A stretch of DNA of 38,131 nt from Nocardioidaceae bacterium (GTDB lineage: Bacteria > Actinomycetota > Actinomycetes > Propionibacteriales > Nocardioidaceae): assembly GCA_013696745.1 (NCBI GenBank), contig JACCXZ010000008.1, positions 1 to 38,131 on the forward strand. Reading direction: 5' to 3'. The position numbers and the translations under genes are program-made. Shown here piece after piece: positions 16,088-24,313 of the stretch. The notes below the pieces were generated by a model. It saw only the letters and a list, made by a program, of their open reading frames with translations. It was not told the origin of the DNA and searched no databases. The stretch's first letter is position 1. Each line of letters opens with the position of its first letter.

Positions 16088-16654
16088 TCACAGATACATT
16101 CCACCGGAGTGGTTCTGGGCGGGTTCTCCACCGTTCGAGGGGTCCGGGCCCTGCATCCCCGGGTGGCCGCCGCCGCTCGGCAGTGCCCGGCGCATCTGCT
16201 CCAGCTGGGCCCGTGCGGACATCTGCTGGGCGTAGATGGCCGTCTGGATTCCCTGAAAGAGTCCTTCCAGCCACCCGACGAGCTGGGCGTGGGCGACCCG
16301 CAGCTCCGCGTCGGACGGCGTCTCGGTATCACTGAACGGAAGGCTGAGCTTCTCCAGCTCCTCGATCAGCTCGGGTGACAACCCGTCCTCCAGCTCCTTG
16401 ATCGATGCCCTGTGGATCTCGCGCATTCGACGTCGGCTCGCGTCGTCGAGCGGGGCGGACTTCACCTCATCGAGCAGCTGGCGGACCATGTTGCCGATCC
16501 GCATCACCTTGGCGGGCTGCTCGACCATGTCGGTCACCGAGCGTTGCTCCACGCCGTCCGCACCGCCGCCGGCGACCGCCATCCCGTCCGGGCCGACCAC
16601 GAGCACCTGGTGCTGGCGGTCGTCCTCGGCTGGCTGTCCCTGCTGTTCGCTCAT
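16088..16654 (-). CDS. bpa: Bacterial proteasome activator Bpa (PafE)
   Basis: The 188-residue protein matches DUF2587. The core (about 45-150) contains EQPAKVMRIGNMVRQLLDEV, REIHRASIKELEDGLSPEL and AHAQLVGWLEGLFQGIQ, the helices of the dodecameric ring. The N-terminus is polar and probably disordered. The last residues, GMYL, correspond to the C-terminal HbYX-like tail (GQYL in known members) that docks into the 20S proteasome alpha ring and opens its gate without ATP. This implies that the organism has a proteasome, although prcA/prcB are outside the window. The ATG at 16654 gives the usual MSEQQ start. Confidence 0.95.
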   Translation of the reverse strand: MSEQQGQPAEDDRQHQVLVVGPDGMAVAGGGADGVEQRSVTDMVEQPAKVMRIGNMVRQLLDEVKSAPLDDASRRRMREIHRASIKELEDGLSPELIEELEKLSLPFSDTETPSDAELRVAHAQLVGWLEGLFQGIQTAIYAQQMSARAQLEQMRRALPSGGGHPGMQGPDPSNGGEPAQNHSGGMYL

Positions 16655-16697
16655 GCCTGCCACCCTAGTAGCCGGCGCTCGGGGCCACCGGGGGGCG

Positions 16698-17675
16698 TCA
16701 CAGCCGCAGCAGCACCTTGCCGACATGGGTGCTCTCCTCGACGAGCCGGTGGGCGTTGCGTACGTCGGCCAGGTCGAAGACGTCGTGCACGATCGGTCGT
16801 ACGGTGCCGTCGGTGAGCAGCGGCCAGACATGCTCGTGCACCGCAGCCATGATCGAGGCCTTCTCCGCCGCTGGTCGCCCGCGCAGCGAGGTGGCCAGTA
16901 CCGCGCCCCGCTTGCCGAGCAGGGTGGCCAGATTCAGCTCCGCCTTGACGCCGCCCTGCATGCCGATGACCACCAGCCGGCCGTTGGCGGCCAAGGCGTC
17001 GACGTTGCGACCGAGGTACGCGGCGCCCATGTTGTCCAGGATGACGTCGGCGCCGGCGCCGTCGGTCGCCTCGCGGATCCGCTCGACGAAGTCGTCCTCG
17101 CGGTAGTTGATCAGGATCGAGGCACCCAGTTCGCGGCAGCGTTCCAGCTTCGCCGGGCTTCCTGCCGTCACCGCGACACGCGCGCCGAGTGTGGCCGCGA
17201 GCTGAGTGGTCATGGTGCCGATGCCGCTGGAGCCACCGTGCACGAGCAGCGTCTCGTCGCGCTGCAGGCCGGCCACCATGAACACGTTGGACCACACGGT
17301 CGCCGTGACCTCGGGCAGCGCGGCCGCAGTCACCAGGTCGATCCCGGCTGGCACCGGCAGCACCTGCGCCTCGGACACGGCGACCCGCTCGGCGTACCCG
17401 CCTCCGGACAGCAGGGCCACCACGCTGTCGCCGACCGACCAGCGCGTGACCTCCGGCCCGACCGCGCACACGGTGCCGGAGCACTCCAGGCCGAGGATCT
17501 GGCTCACCCCCGGCGGTGGGGCGTAGTTGCCTTCGCGTTGCAGCAGGTCGGCCCGGTTGACAGCAGTGGCGGCCACGTCGATGACCACGTCTGCTGGCCC
17601 TGGCACGGGGTCCTCGGTGCTCCCGATGCTCAGCACCTCGACGCCACCGGTCCCGTTGCACACGACTGCTCGCAC
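16698..17675 (-). CDS. NAD(P)H-quinone oxidoreductase (zinc-less MDR family)
   Basis: A 325-residue medium-chain dehydrogenase/reductase of the PIG3/Qor type. Features are ATAVNRADLLQREGNY, the GLECSG core strand, VPEV..-like ALPEVTATVWSNVF, and a glycine-rich nucleotide loop HGGSSGIGTMTTQLA in the Rossmann domain (about 120-260). Zinc-binding cysteines are absent, as expected for quinone reductases. It probably transfers electrons from NADPH to quinones or enones. The GTG start at 17675 lies 6 bases before the stop of the DUF6457 gene on the same strand (17681), so the two may be co-transcribed. Confidence 0.92.
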   Translation of the reverse strand: MRAVVCNGTGGVEVLSIGSTEDPVPGPADVVIDVAATAVNRADLLQREGNYAPPPGVSQILGLECSGTVCAVGPEVTRWSVGDSVVALLSGGGYAERVAVSEAQVLPVPAGIDLVTAAALPEVTATVWSNVFMVAGLQRDETLLVHGGSSGIGTMTTQLAATLGARVAVTAGSPAKLERCRELGASILINYREDDFVERIREATDGAGADVILDNMGAAYLGRNVDALAANGRLVVIGMQGGVKAELNLATLLGKRGAVLATSLRGRPAAEKASIMAAVHEHVWPLLTDGTVRPIVHDVFDLADVRNAHRLVEESTHVGKVLLRL

Positions 17676-17680
17676 GTGTC

Positions 17681-17926
17681 TCAGCCTTCCGCACCGGAGT
17701 GCTCTGCGCACATCCGGGTGATGACATCGGCGACATCGGCGACGTCGGTGGCACTGCCGCCACGCAGGGCAGCGGCGTAGCCGAGAAGGAACGTGGTGAG
17801 CGGGGCCGCCGGACGTTCGACGGCGTGTGCGGCGTCGCGGGCGAGATCGAGCACCAGGTGGATGTCGACCTCGGTGTCGATGCCCACAGCCCTCTGGACC
17901 GCCGCTGTCCACTCCTGCAGGGTCAT
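17681..17926 (-). CDS. DUF6457 family protein
   Basis: An 81-residue, mostly helical protein beginning MTLQEWTAAV and containing VLDLARDAAHAVERPAAPLTTFLLGYAA, the core of DUF6457. This domain is often found next to or fused to molybdopterin-guanylyltransferase MobA. Here its ATG overlaps the mobA stop in ATGA, with a GGAGGAG ribosome site inside the end of mobA. A role in molybdenum cofactor maturation is inferred only from this linkage. Confidence 0.85.
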   Translation of the reverse strand: MTLQEWTAAVQRAVGIDTEVDIHLVLDLARDAAHAVERPAAPLTTFLLGYAAALRGGSATDVADVADVITRMCAEHSGAEG

Positions 17927-18510
17927 CGCTCCTCCTGTGCCGGTCCTACCGCGCCGGGCAGGTCGCTCGGCGCGTCGACGTCGTGGGCTTCGTGGCCGCG
18001 GGCGGGCACCTCGACCAGGGACAGCCCGGCCAGCAGCGTACGCATAGACGCGTCCGTCCAGTCGCGCTGCCCGGCCTGGTCGCGCAGCAGATCGGTCCGC
18101 GCCGCGACGCTCAAGTGCTGGCGGCGGCCCCCGGCATCGACGAGCACGGCGCCGTGCCCGTTCGTGCGTGCGGTGCCGAGCAGTCGCCGGACCGTTCCGG
18201 CGTCGACGTACGGCAGGTCCCCGGCCAGCAGCACGGTCCACGGCGCACGGACGTGGCGCAGTCCGGCGACCACTCCTGCCGCTGGCCCAGCGCCCGGCGG
18301 GTTTTCACGTGCCCAGACCACGTCGTCGCGGACCGGTCGTGGCATCCCGACCACGATGCGCCGGTCCGCCGATGCGACCGCGGCGAGCACCCGATCGAGC
18401 AGCGGGACGCCGTCGACCAGAGCCGCGGTCTTGTCACCTCCGAATCGTCGGCCGGTGCCGCCGGCGAGCACCAGCGCGTCGTACGCCGCGTCATCGGTAC
18501 CAGCCGTCAT
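17923..18510 (-). CDS. mobA: Molybdenum cofactor guanylyltransferase
   Basis: A 195-residue nucleotidyltransferase that should join GMP from GTP to molybdopterin. The N-terminal signature LAGGTGRRFGGDK (15-27) binds the nucleotide. PPGAGPAAGVVAGL and VLLAGDLPYVD (with the metal-binding Asp) follow. The C-terminal part has the usual VDAPSDL segment. Length is normal for MobA. The start is the ATG at 18510. It is translationally coupled to the DUF6457 gene. No other molybdenum cofactor genes or molybdoenzymes lie in the window. Confidence 0.9.
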   Translation of the reverse strand: MTAGTDDAAYDALVLAGGTGRRFGGDKTAALVDGVPLLDRVLAAVASADRRIVVGMPRPVRDDVVWARENPPGAGPAAGVVAGLRHVRAPWTVLLAGDLPYVDAGTVRRLLGTARTNGHGAVLVDAGGRRQHLSVAARTDLLRDQAGQRDWTDASMRTLLAGLSLVEVPARGHEAHDVDAPSDLPGAVGPAQEER

Positions 18511-18629
18511 GGCGTGCAGTCTGCCTCGGCAGCGCACCAGGCCGCGTACAGCCCAGGACGCGCCTACGACTTCGGGTTGGCGCGGGTGCTGAACGGTCTC
18601 GCCGTGCTGGTCGCTGCCAGGATGGGGGG

Positions 18630-19427
18630 ATGAAGGTAGTCCTCGTCCAGCTGGCCTCCGCCACCGACTCGGCGGCCAACCGGCATGCGATGTCCGGTTG
18701 GGTGGACCGTATCCACGCGAGCAGGGCCGAACCGGACCTCGTGGTCTTCCCGGAGGGCGCGATGCACGACTTCGGCAGGCCCGACCACGACCTCTCCGCT
18801 GTAGCGGAGCCGCTGGACGGACCGTACGTCGCGGCGCTGATCGGGCACGCGCGACGGCTCGGCGCCACTCTCGTGGGCCACATCTTCGAGCGCAGCGACA
18901 CCGGGCTGCCGTACAACACCTCGGTGGTCGCGACACGGGACGGCTCGATCGCCGTGACGTACCGCAAGATCCACCTGTACGACTCCTTCGGCTACGCGGA
19001 GTCCGACCGGTTGAGTGCCGGCGGGATCACCCCGGTGGTGCTCGACGTCGCCGGCGTGCCGGTGGGCCTCATGACCTGCTACGACCTGCGCTTCCCCGAG
19101 ATGGGGCGCGCGCTCGTCGATGCGGGAGCCGGGCTGTTCGTGGTCCCGTCCGCCTGGGTTGCCGGCGTGCTGAAGGAGGACCACTGGCGGCTGCTGCTGC
19201 GGGCCCGGGCGGTGGAGAACACCGTGTACGTCGCGGCTGCGGCGCAGTGCGGACGGGCGTACTGCGGGCACAGCATGCTGGTCGACCCGATGGGTGTGAC
19301 CGTGGCTGCGGCAGCCGAGGCCGAGGCTCTGGTGGTAGGGGATGTCGACCCGGACCGGCTCGAGCTGGCACGGGCGACCAATCCCTCGCTTCGCAACCGT
19401 CGCTTCGGTCCACAGGGGGGCATGTGA
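18630..19427 (+). CDS. Carbon-nitrogen (nitrilase-family) hydrolase
   Basis: A 265-residue member of the nitrilase superfamily with a complete catalytic triad: Glu42 in FPEGAMHDF, Lys113 in YRKIHLYD and Cys150 in MTCYDLRFPE. This pattern fits amidases such as omega-amidase/Nit1-type enzymes that hydrolyse small amides, for example deaminated glutathione or alpha-ketoglutaramate. The exact substrate is not determined. The ATG at 18630 follows a GGATGGGGG purine stretch. The stop overlaps the start of the next gene in GTGA. Confidence 0.92.
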   Translation: MKVVLVQLASATDSAANRHAMSGWVDRIHASRAEPDLVVFPEGAMHDFGRPDHDLSAVAEPLDGPYVAALIGHARRLGATLVGHIFERSDTGLPYNTSVVATRDGSIAVTYRKIHLYDSFGYAESDRLSAGGITPVVLDVAGVPVGLMTCYDLRFPEMGRALVDAGAGLFVVPSAWVAGVLKEDHWRLLLRARAVENTVYVAAAAQCGRAYCGHSMLVDPMGVTVAAAAEAEALVVGDVDPDRLELARATNPSLRNRRFGPQGGM

Positions 19428-20437
19428 CGGGTGCTGTGCCGACGGTTCTGCGCCTGGGCGCCGCAACCGCATGGCTGCTCGCCTGGCTCGCCGGGTCACT
19501 CGCAGCTGCCGCCGGACTGGTCGCCGTCGAGCGCACCCCGACGTGGTTACCCGAGGCTGGTGCCGCCACGCTCACCGTCCTGTTCGCGGTGGCACTCACC
19601 CGGCGCAGCGGTGGTCGGGTCTGGTTCTGGTCGCTGCTGGTGGTCGTGCCGGTCGTGGCGGCGCTGACCCTCGACCAGCGCTGGCTGCTGTCGTCGGTCG
19701 CCGTACTCGCGGCAGTGCTCGGTGGGATCACCGCGGTGATGCTGACCAAGCCGGCAGCCAGTCCCCTCAGGCTGCTCTACGAGTACCTCCTGGCGCTCGT
19801 CCTCGCCGCCAGTGCTGGGTTGGCGGTCGCCGCGTGGGGAGCACCCGTCGACCCGATGCGCTTTCCCCTGGCCGTGCTGGCTCTGACCCTGACCCTGACG
19901 ATCGCACTCATCTGGCAGCTGGGTGCCGGCTACCACGGCATCGGCCGCCGCGGCCTGGTGCTGATCGCCGGAGGAGCGATGCTGGTGACCCTGGTGCTCG
20001 TCTACTCGCGGATGCTGCGCGAGTACGGCTCGGTGACCGTCACCGAGGCCGTCGAGAGCGCCGTCGCGTGGACCACCGACCGGCTGGGCGGGGGGGTGCC
20101 ACGGCCGATCGAGGTGCTGGTGGGATTCCCCGCACTGGTGTGGGGAATCTGGGTTCGCTCAAGCCGTCGCCAAGGTTGGTGGATGTGCGCCTTCGGCACA
20201 GTCGGCACCGCTACGTTGGCGACGACCCTGGCGAACCCTGAGGTGGAGCTGGAGAACGCCGGCTTGTCCACTGCGTACTCGGTGGTGCTCGGCCTGCTGC
20301 TGGGACTGTTGGTGATCCGCATCGACGCCCTGCTGACCCGTGGACGCCGCCGGGACGCCGGTCGACGTGCCCGCCGGGAAGGCTGGGAACCCGACCCGGT
20401 GCGACCAGAGCCGGGGCGCACCACGCCCCTGCGGTGA
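19424..20437 (+). CDS. Polytopic membrane protein of unknown function
   Basis: A 337-residue protein with about eight or nine hydrophobic segments, for example residues 8-34, 45-60, 68-83, 87-106, 119-140, 147-170 and 178-196, a loop of about 50 residues that may be extracytoplasmic, then further segments near 235-255 and 285-305. The C-terminal 35 residues are a basic, Arg-rich cytoplasmic tail. I do not recognise a family. The GTG start overlaps the stop of the nitrilase gene, so co-translation and a possible functional link with it are likely. Confidence 0.75.
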   Translation: MTGAVPTVLRLGAATAWLLAWLAGSLAAAAGLVAVERTPTWLPEAGAATLTVLFAVALTRRSGGRVWFWSLLVVVPVVAALTLDQRWLLSSVAVLAAVLGGITAVMLTKPAASPLRLLYEYLLALVLAASAGLAVAAWGAPVDPMRFPLAVLALTLTLTIALIWQLGAGYHGIGRRGLVLIAGGAMLVTLVLVYSRMLREYGSVTVTEAVESAVAWTTDRLGGGVPRPIEVLVGFPALVWGIWVRSSRRQGWWMCAFGTVGTATLATTLANPEVELENAGLSTAYSVVLGLLLGLLVIRIDALLTRGRRRDAGRRARREGWEPDPVRPEPGRTTPLR

Positions 20438-20515
20438 GCCACCGATGACTCGTCGGTGCCGGTGTAGCGTTCAGACGTTCCGATGCCTACGACGCCAGCG
20501 ACTCGAGGAGCACCG

Positions 20516-20731
20516 ATGGCCAGCGAGATCGTCGCGGAGATGGTCGCCCACGTGTGGAGAATCGTGGCTGCGCCGGGCGACGTCCTTGCCGCCGGTGACA
20601 CCGTGGTCATCCTGGAGTCGATGAAGATGGAGATCCCAGTCCTCACCGAGCATGCCGGTCGGGTCGCCGAGCTGCGGGTCGACGAGGGCGACGTCGTCCA
20701 GGAGGGTGACATCCTCGCCGTGCTCTCCTGA
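20516..20731 (+). CDS. Single-domain biotinyl protein (TB7.3-like)
   Basis: A 71-residue protein consisting only of a biotin/lipoyl-attachment domain. The biotin acceptor motif ESMKMEIPV is present, with the lysine between two methionines, together with the two symmetric GD turns (APGDVLAAGD, VDEGDVVQEGD). It resembles the mycobacterial biotinylated protein TB7.3 in length and sequence. It may be a mobile carboxyl carrier for an acyl-CoA carboxylase whose subunits are encoded elsewhere. The ATG at 20516 has a GAGGAG ribosome site 6 bases upstream, which excludes the earlier ATG at 20483. Confidence 0.92.
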   Translation: MASEIVAEMVAHVWRIVAAPGDVLAAGDTVVILESMKMEIPVLTEHAGRVAELRVDEGDVVQEGDILAVLS

Positions 20732-20755
20732 CCAGCGGGGCGCGAGGCGTCGAGA

Positions 20756-21367
20756 TCAGCCCTCCACCACCACCACCACATGCAGCCGGCGGGGACCGTG
20801 CACCCCTTCAACGCGCTGCAGCTCGATGTCGCTGGTGGCAGACGGTCCGCTGATGAACGTGAGTGGCCGGGTCGGATCCAGTCGGGCCATCATCTCCGGC
20901 ACCGAGTCGACGACCTGGTTGGCGCGCACGACGCAGACGTGGTGGTCCGGCACCAGGGTGATCGCGCGACGGCCCTGGTCGAGCGAGGCGTCGAGGACGA
21001 TCGTGCCCGTGGTCGCGCAGGCCACGGCACAGGCGGTCACCACGGCGTCCATCCCGTCGAGGTCACCAGGGGCGAAGCCGTCGTCGACCACCCCGTCGGT
21101 CACCCATCCCTCGGGTAGCCCGACGGGCACCAGCACGCGCGACGCCTCACCAAGCGCATCGGTGACTGCGCCGACGATCCCGTCAGCGCGTTGCACGCTC
21201 GTGACGCGCGCCCGGTAGTCGAACAACCGGTCGACCAGCAGCGCGACGGCTTCTGGAGACCCAGGGGGGTGCGAGCCGGTACGGGCGTACGCGCGCTCGA
21301 TCTCTGGAACGTCACCGTCGCCGCGTGCCGCGCGTACCGCCGACAGCATCGCCTCACGGCTGGTCAT
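20756..21367 (-). CDS. lutC: Lactate utilization protein C (LUD domain)
   Basis: A 203-residue LUD-domain protein. It shows the N-terminal helix MTSREAMLSAVRAARG, the central VVTACAVACATTGTIVLDAS segment and TFISGPSATSDIELQRVEGVHGPR, all typical of LutC. LutA, LutB and LutC together oxidise L-lactate to pyruvate. The gene is last in the operon. Its ATG lies within the end of lutB (14-base overlap), with the ribosome site in lutB. The sequence ends in a run of valines (HVVVVVEG), which is unremarkable for the last strand. Confidence 0.93.
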   Translation of the reverse strand: MTSREAMLSAVRAARGDGDVPEIERAYARTGSHPPGSPEAVALLVDRLFDYRARVTSVQRADGIVGAVTDALGEASRVLVPVGLPEGWVTDGVVDDGFAPGDLDGMDAVVTACAVACATTGTIVLDASLDQGRRAITLVPDHHVCVVRANQVVDSVPEMMARLDPTRPLTFISGPSATSDIELQRVEGVHGPRRLHVVVVVEG

Positions 21368-22814
21368 CGCGGTCCCTCCACCAGTCCCGGAAGGTGTGTT
21401 GCGGGGGATCGGGAAGGTCTCGCGAGGCGGTCCAGCCCGACAGCGGTGGCGGCAGCCGTCGGCCGCGTGCGAACCGTGCCAGGCGGGCGCCGCGGCCGGC
21501 GCGGGCGAAACGCCGGCCATCGGCCATCGTCCATGCGGCCGCGGCCATGGCGACCTGCTCGGCGCTGGGCAGCCGGTGCTCCTTCTCGCGCTCTTCGACG
21601 TGGCGGGCCCGCAGATGCACCAGCATCGCAGGGATGTCGATGCGCACCGGGCAGGCGTCGAAGCACGCTCCGCACAGGGACGAGGCGTACGGCAGCGAGG
21701 CGTTGTCCTCGACCCCGGTGAGCTGGGGGGACAGCACAGCACCGATCGGCCCCGGGTAGACCGAGCCGTACGCGTGGCCGCCCACCCGTTCGTACACGGG
21801 ACACACGTTGAGGCAGGCCGAGCAGCGGATGCAGTGCAGTGCGGAGCGGCCGGCCTCGTCGGCGAGGGTCGCCGTGCGGCCGTTGTCGAGAAGTACCAGG
21901 TGGAACTCCTGCGGGCCGTCGCCGGGCGTGACACCGGTCCAGGCCGAGGTGTAGGGGTTCATCCGCTCGCCGGTGGAGGAGCGTGGCAGCAGCTGCAGGA
22001 AGACCTCCAGGTCCCGCCAGCTCGGCACCACCTTTTCGATGCCCATCACGGTGATGAGCGTCTCGGGCAGCGTCAAGCACATCCGCCCGTTGCCCTCGGA
22101 CTCCACGACGAGGAGCGTGCCGGTGTCCGCGATCGCGAAGTTGGCGCCCGAGACCGCGACCCGGGCCGACAGGAACTTCGCCCGCAGGTGTAGCCGGGCG
22201 GCCTCGGCGAGTGCATGCGGGTCGTCGGTGAGGTCGGCGGGTACGCCGGGCATGTGCTCAGCAAAGATGTCGCGGATCTCGCGACGGTTGCGGTGGATCG
22301 CCGGTACCAGGATGTGCGAGGGCTGGTCGTTGTCCAGCTGCACGATCAGCTCGGCAAGATCTGTCTCGTACGCGGCTATCCCGGCGTCGGCGAGCGCCTC
22401 GTTCAGGCCGATCTCCTGAGTCGTCATCGACTTGACCTTGACGACCTCGTCGCAGCCGGTGGCGCGCACCAGCGCGGTGACGATGCGGTTGGCCTCGTCG
22501 GCGTCGCGCGCCCAGTGCACGACGCCACCGCGCGCCGTGACGGCTTGTTCCAGGCGGGCGAGGTGCTCGTCGAGGCGCGCCATGGTCGCGGCCTTGATCG
22601 TCTCGCCGGCACGGCGCAGTTGCTCCCAGTCGTCGACCTCGGCGACGACCCGCAGTCGCTTCGCGCGGATCGCCGAGGTCGCGTGGCCCAGGTTGCGGCG
22701 CAGCTGCTCGTTGCCCAGCGCGGTCCGGGCGGCGTCAGGGAACGACTGCTCACCGCGCAGGTGCCCGACGCCGCGCGGCGCCACCATCGGCATCCCCAGG
22801 TCGACCGGGGTCAT
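21354..22814 (-). CDS. lutB: Lactate utilization iron-sulfur protein B
   Basis: A 486-residue protein with a LUD domain (about 60-300) followed by a ferredoxin-type domain holding two 4Fe-4S motifs: CIRCSACLNVCP (Cys328, 331, 334, 338) and CGACFDACP (Cys381, 384, 388). A C-terminal extension of about 80 residues (WTMADGRRFARAGR and beyond) is usual for LutB. It passes electrons within the LutABC lactate oxidase in the cytoplasm or at the membrane face. The start ATG overlaps the lutA stop in ATGA. Confidence 0.96.
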   Translation of the reverse strand: MTPVDLGMPMVAPRGVGHLRGEQSFPDAARTALGNEQLRRNLGHATSAIRAKRLRVVAEVDDWEQLRRAGETIKAATMARLDEHLARLEQAVTARGGVVHWARDADEANRIVTALVRATGCDEVVKVKSMTTQEIGLNEALADAGIAAYETDLAELIVQLDNDQPSHILVPAIHRNRREIRDIFAEHMPGVPADLTDDPHALAEAARLHLRAKFLSARVAVSGANFAIADTGTLLVVESEGNGRMCLTLPETLITVMGIEKVVPSWRDLEVFLQLLPRSSTGERMNPYTSAWTGVTPGDGPQEFHLVLLDNGRTATLADEAGRSALHCIRCSACLNVCPVYERVGGHAYGSVYPGPIGAVLSPQLTGVEDNASLPYASSLCGACFDACPVRIDIPAMLVHLRARHVEEREKEHRLPSAEQVAMAAAAWTMADGRRFARAGRGARLARFARGRRLPPPLSGWTASRDLPDPPQHTFRDWWRDRDDQP

Positions 22815-23566
22815 GCCGGCTGCTCCCTGGTCGAGGCGAGCACCTGAGCGAGGTGCAGGGGGCGGACGGTGGCGGCGCCGGTTCCGCTCGACAGCCGCGA
22901 CAGCCCGCCACCGATGTGCATGAGGCACGAGGAGTCGCCCGCGGTGACGTACTCGGCACCGGTGCCGAGTACGGCCGTCATCTTGTCGGTGAGCATCGCG
23001 CTCGAGGTGTCGGCGTTCTTGAGGGCAAAGGTGCCACCGAAGCCGCAGCACTCCTCCGCACCAGGCAGCTCGACCAGATCGATCCCTCCGACCGCTCGTA
23101 GCAGGGACAGCGGCTTGTCTGCGACCCGCAGCATCCGCAGCGAGTGGCAGGTCGGGTGATACGTCACCCGGTGGGGGAACCAAGCGCCGACATCGGTGAC
23201 ACCGAGCACGTCGACCAGCAGCTCGCTCAGCTCATGCGTCCTCGCAGCGACGGCGGTCGCTCGCTCGGCGAGTGCGGTACGCCCCGCCCGCGCCGCCACG
23301 CTCGCGTGTTGGTGGCGTACCGAGCCCACGCATGACCCGGACGGTGCGACCACCACGTCACAGCCCTCGAAGGCGTGCACGTGGTGCTCGATGAGGGCCA
23401 GCGCCTGCCGCTGATAGCCGGTGTTGACGTGCATCTGGCCGCAGCAGGTCTGGTCTTCCGGGAACTCGATCGCGTGGCCGAGCCGCTCGAGCAGCCGCAC
23501 GGTCGCCTTCCCGACGTCGGGGAACATCGTGTCGGCGAGACAGGTGATGAACAACCCGATCCTCAT
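22811..23566 (-). CDS. lutA: Lactate utilization protein A (CCG domains)
   Basis: A 251-residue protein with two cysteine-rich CCG domains: QTCCGQMHVNTGY near residue 40 and AEECCGFGGTFALKN near residue 170, each with upstream paired cysteines (ITCLADTMFP, YHPTCHSLRML). These bind iron-sulfur clusters in LutA and related glycolate oxidase subunits. It is the first gene of lutABC. It starts 15 bases after the stop of the ferritin-like gene on the same strand. No LutR-type GntR regulator is adjacent. Confidence 0.95.
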   Translation of the reverse strand: MRIGLFITCLADTMFPDVGKATVRLLERLGHAIEFPEDQTCCGQMHVNTGYQRQALALIEHHVHAFEGCDVVVAPSGSCVGSVRHQHASVAARAGRTALAERATAVAARTHELSELLVDVLGVTDVGAWFPHRVTYHPTCHSLRMLRVADKPLSLLRAVGGIDLVELPGAEECCGFGGTFALKNADTSSAMLTDKMTAVLGTGAEYVTAGDSSCLMHIGGGLSRLSSGTGAATVRPLHLAQVLASTREQPA

Positions 23567-23581
23567 GTCGGCACCTGGGCG

Positions 23582-24016
23582 TCAGTCGGCACGGGTGGCG
23601 TGGACCAGGAAATCCACCTGGCGCTGCTTGCGCATGATCACGTGCTCCAGGAGGTGCTCGAGCGCCTCGCTGTGCGGCTCCTGGCCAGAGTGCGCTATCA
23701 CTTCGTGCAGAGCGGCGACGGCTTCCCGCTCGTTGTCCAGGAGCTGTGCCAGTGCCTTCGCCGACGACGAGCTCACCTCGACACTGGGGGCCTCGAATGA
23801 CGGATTTCCGCCCAGCGCCGACATCTTCTCCACGAGTTGGTAGGTGTCGGTCAGCTCGTTCGCCACGAAGCTTCGCAGGGTGGGCTTCAAGGCGGTGCCG
23901 AGGACGCCGCCCATCGACCCGGCGAGCAGAGTCAGCGTCAACAGGGACCTGCCCTGCAGCTTCAGTACGTCGGTCAACGACCGGATCACCTCGTGGGTGT
24001 CCATCTGCTCGCCCAT
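23582..24016 (-). CDS. Ferritin-like domain protein
   Basis: A 144-residue, largely helical protein. VLKLQGRSLLTLTLLAGSMGGVLG forms a hydrophobic first helix. ANELTDTYQLVEKMSALGG and NEREAVAALHEVIAHSGQEPHSEALEHLLEHVIMRKQRQVDFLVHA carry the Glu and His residues expected in a four-helix ferritin-like bundle. It may bind a di-metal centre. Whether it stores iron is not known. A second ATG at 24004 would remove four residues. It is immediately upstream of lutA and could share its promoter. Confidence 0.65.
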   Translation of the reverse strand: MGEQMDTHEVIRSLTDVLKLQGRSLLTLTLLAGSMGGVLGTALKPTLRSFVANELTDTYQLVEKMSALGGNPSFEAPSVEVSSSSAKALAQLLDNEREAVAALHEVIAHSGQEPHSEALEHLLEHVIMRKQRQVDFLVHATRAD

Positions 24017-24184
24017 GCCGTTCCGTTCCGTGAGACCGTCGCCCCAGGCTGCTCCAATCGCGACGGTCCGGCCACTCGAACGGTGCTCGTGGCCGAGGGC
24101 GTCGACGTCCGACCCGGTCCAGCGGCCCGGCTGGCCGGCCAGGTGCCAGAATGTGTGTGCGGCGGATCCGCGGGATCCGTCGGA

Positions 24185-24273
24185 GGAGGGGTGCCGGAGC
24201 GGCCGATCGGAACCGCCTTGAAAGCGGTCGCTGGCAGAGATGTCAGCCGCGGGTTCGAATCCCGCCCCCTCTG
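24185..24273 (+). tRNA. tRNA-Ser (anticodon TGA)
   Basis: The acceptor strands GGAGGGG and CCCCTCT pair with a G-U at the first position. The anticodon stem ACCGC/GCGGT encloses the loop CTTGAAA with anticodon TGA at 24219-24221. A long variable arm (GCTGGCAGAGATGTCAGC) marks a class II tRNA. The T arm is GCGGG-TTCGAAT-CCCGC. The discriminator base is G, typical for tRNA-Ser. CCA is not encoded. It reads UCA codons and other UCN codons by wobble. Confidence 0.93.
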
Positions 24274-24313
24274 CCGCCCGGCGGTGAACGTCTCGACCAG
24301 CCGAAAGGACGTT

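Noticed and set aside
20471-20515. Earlier ATG (20483) for the biotinyl protein
   Set aside because: It has no ribosome site, while the ATG at 20516 has GAGGAG at ideal spacing and gives the 71-residue length of TB7.3.
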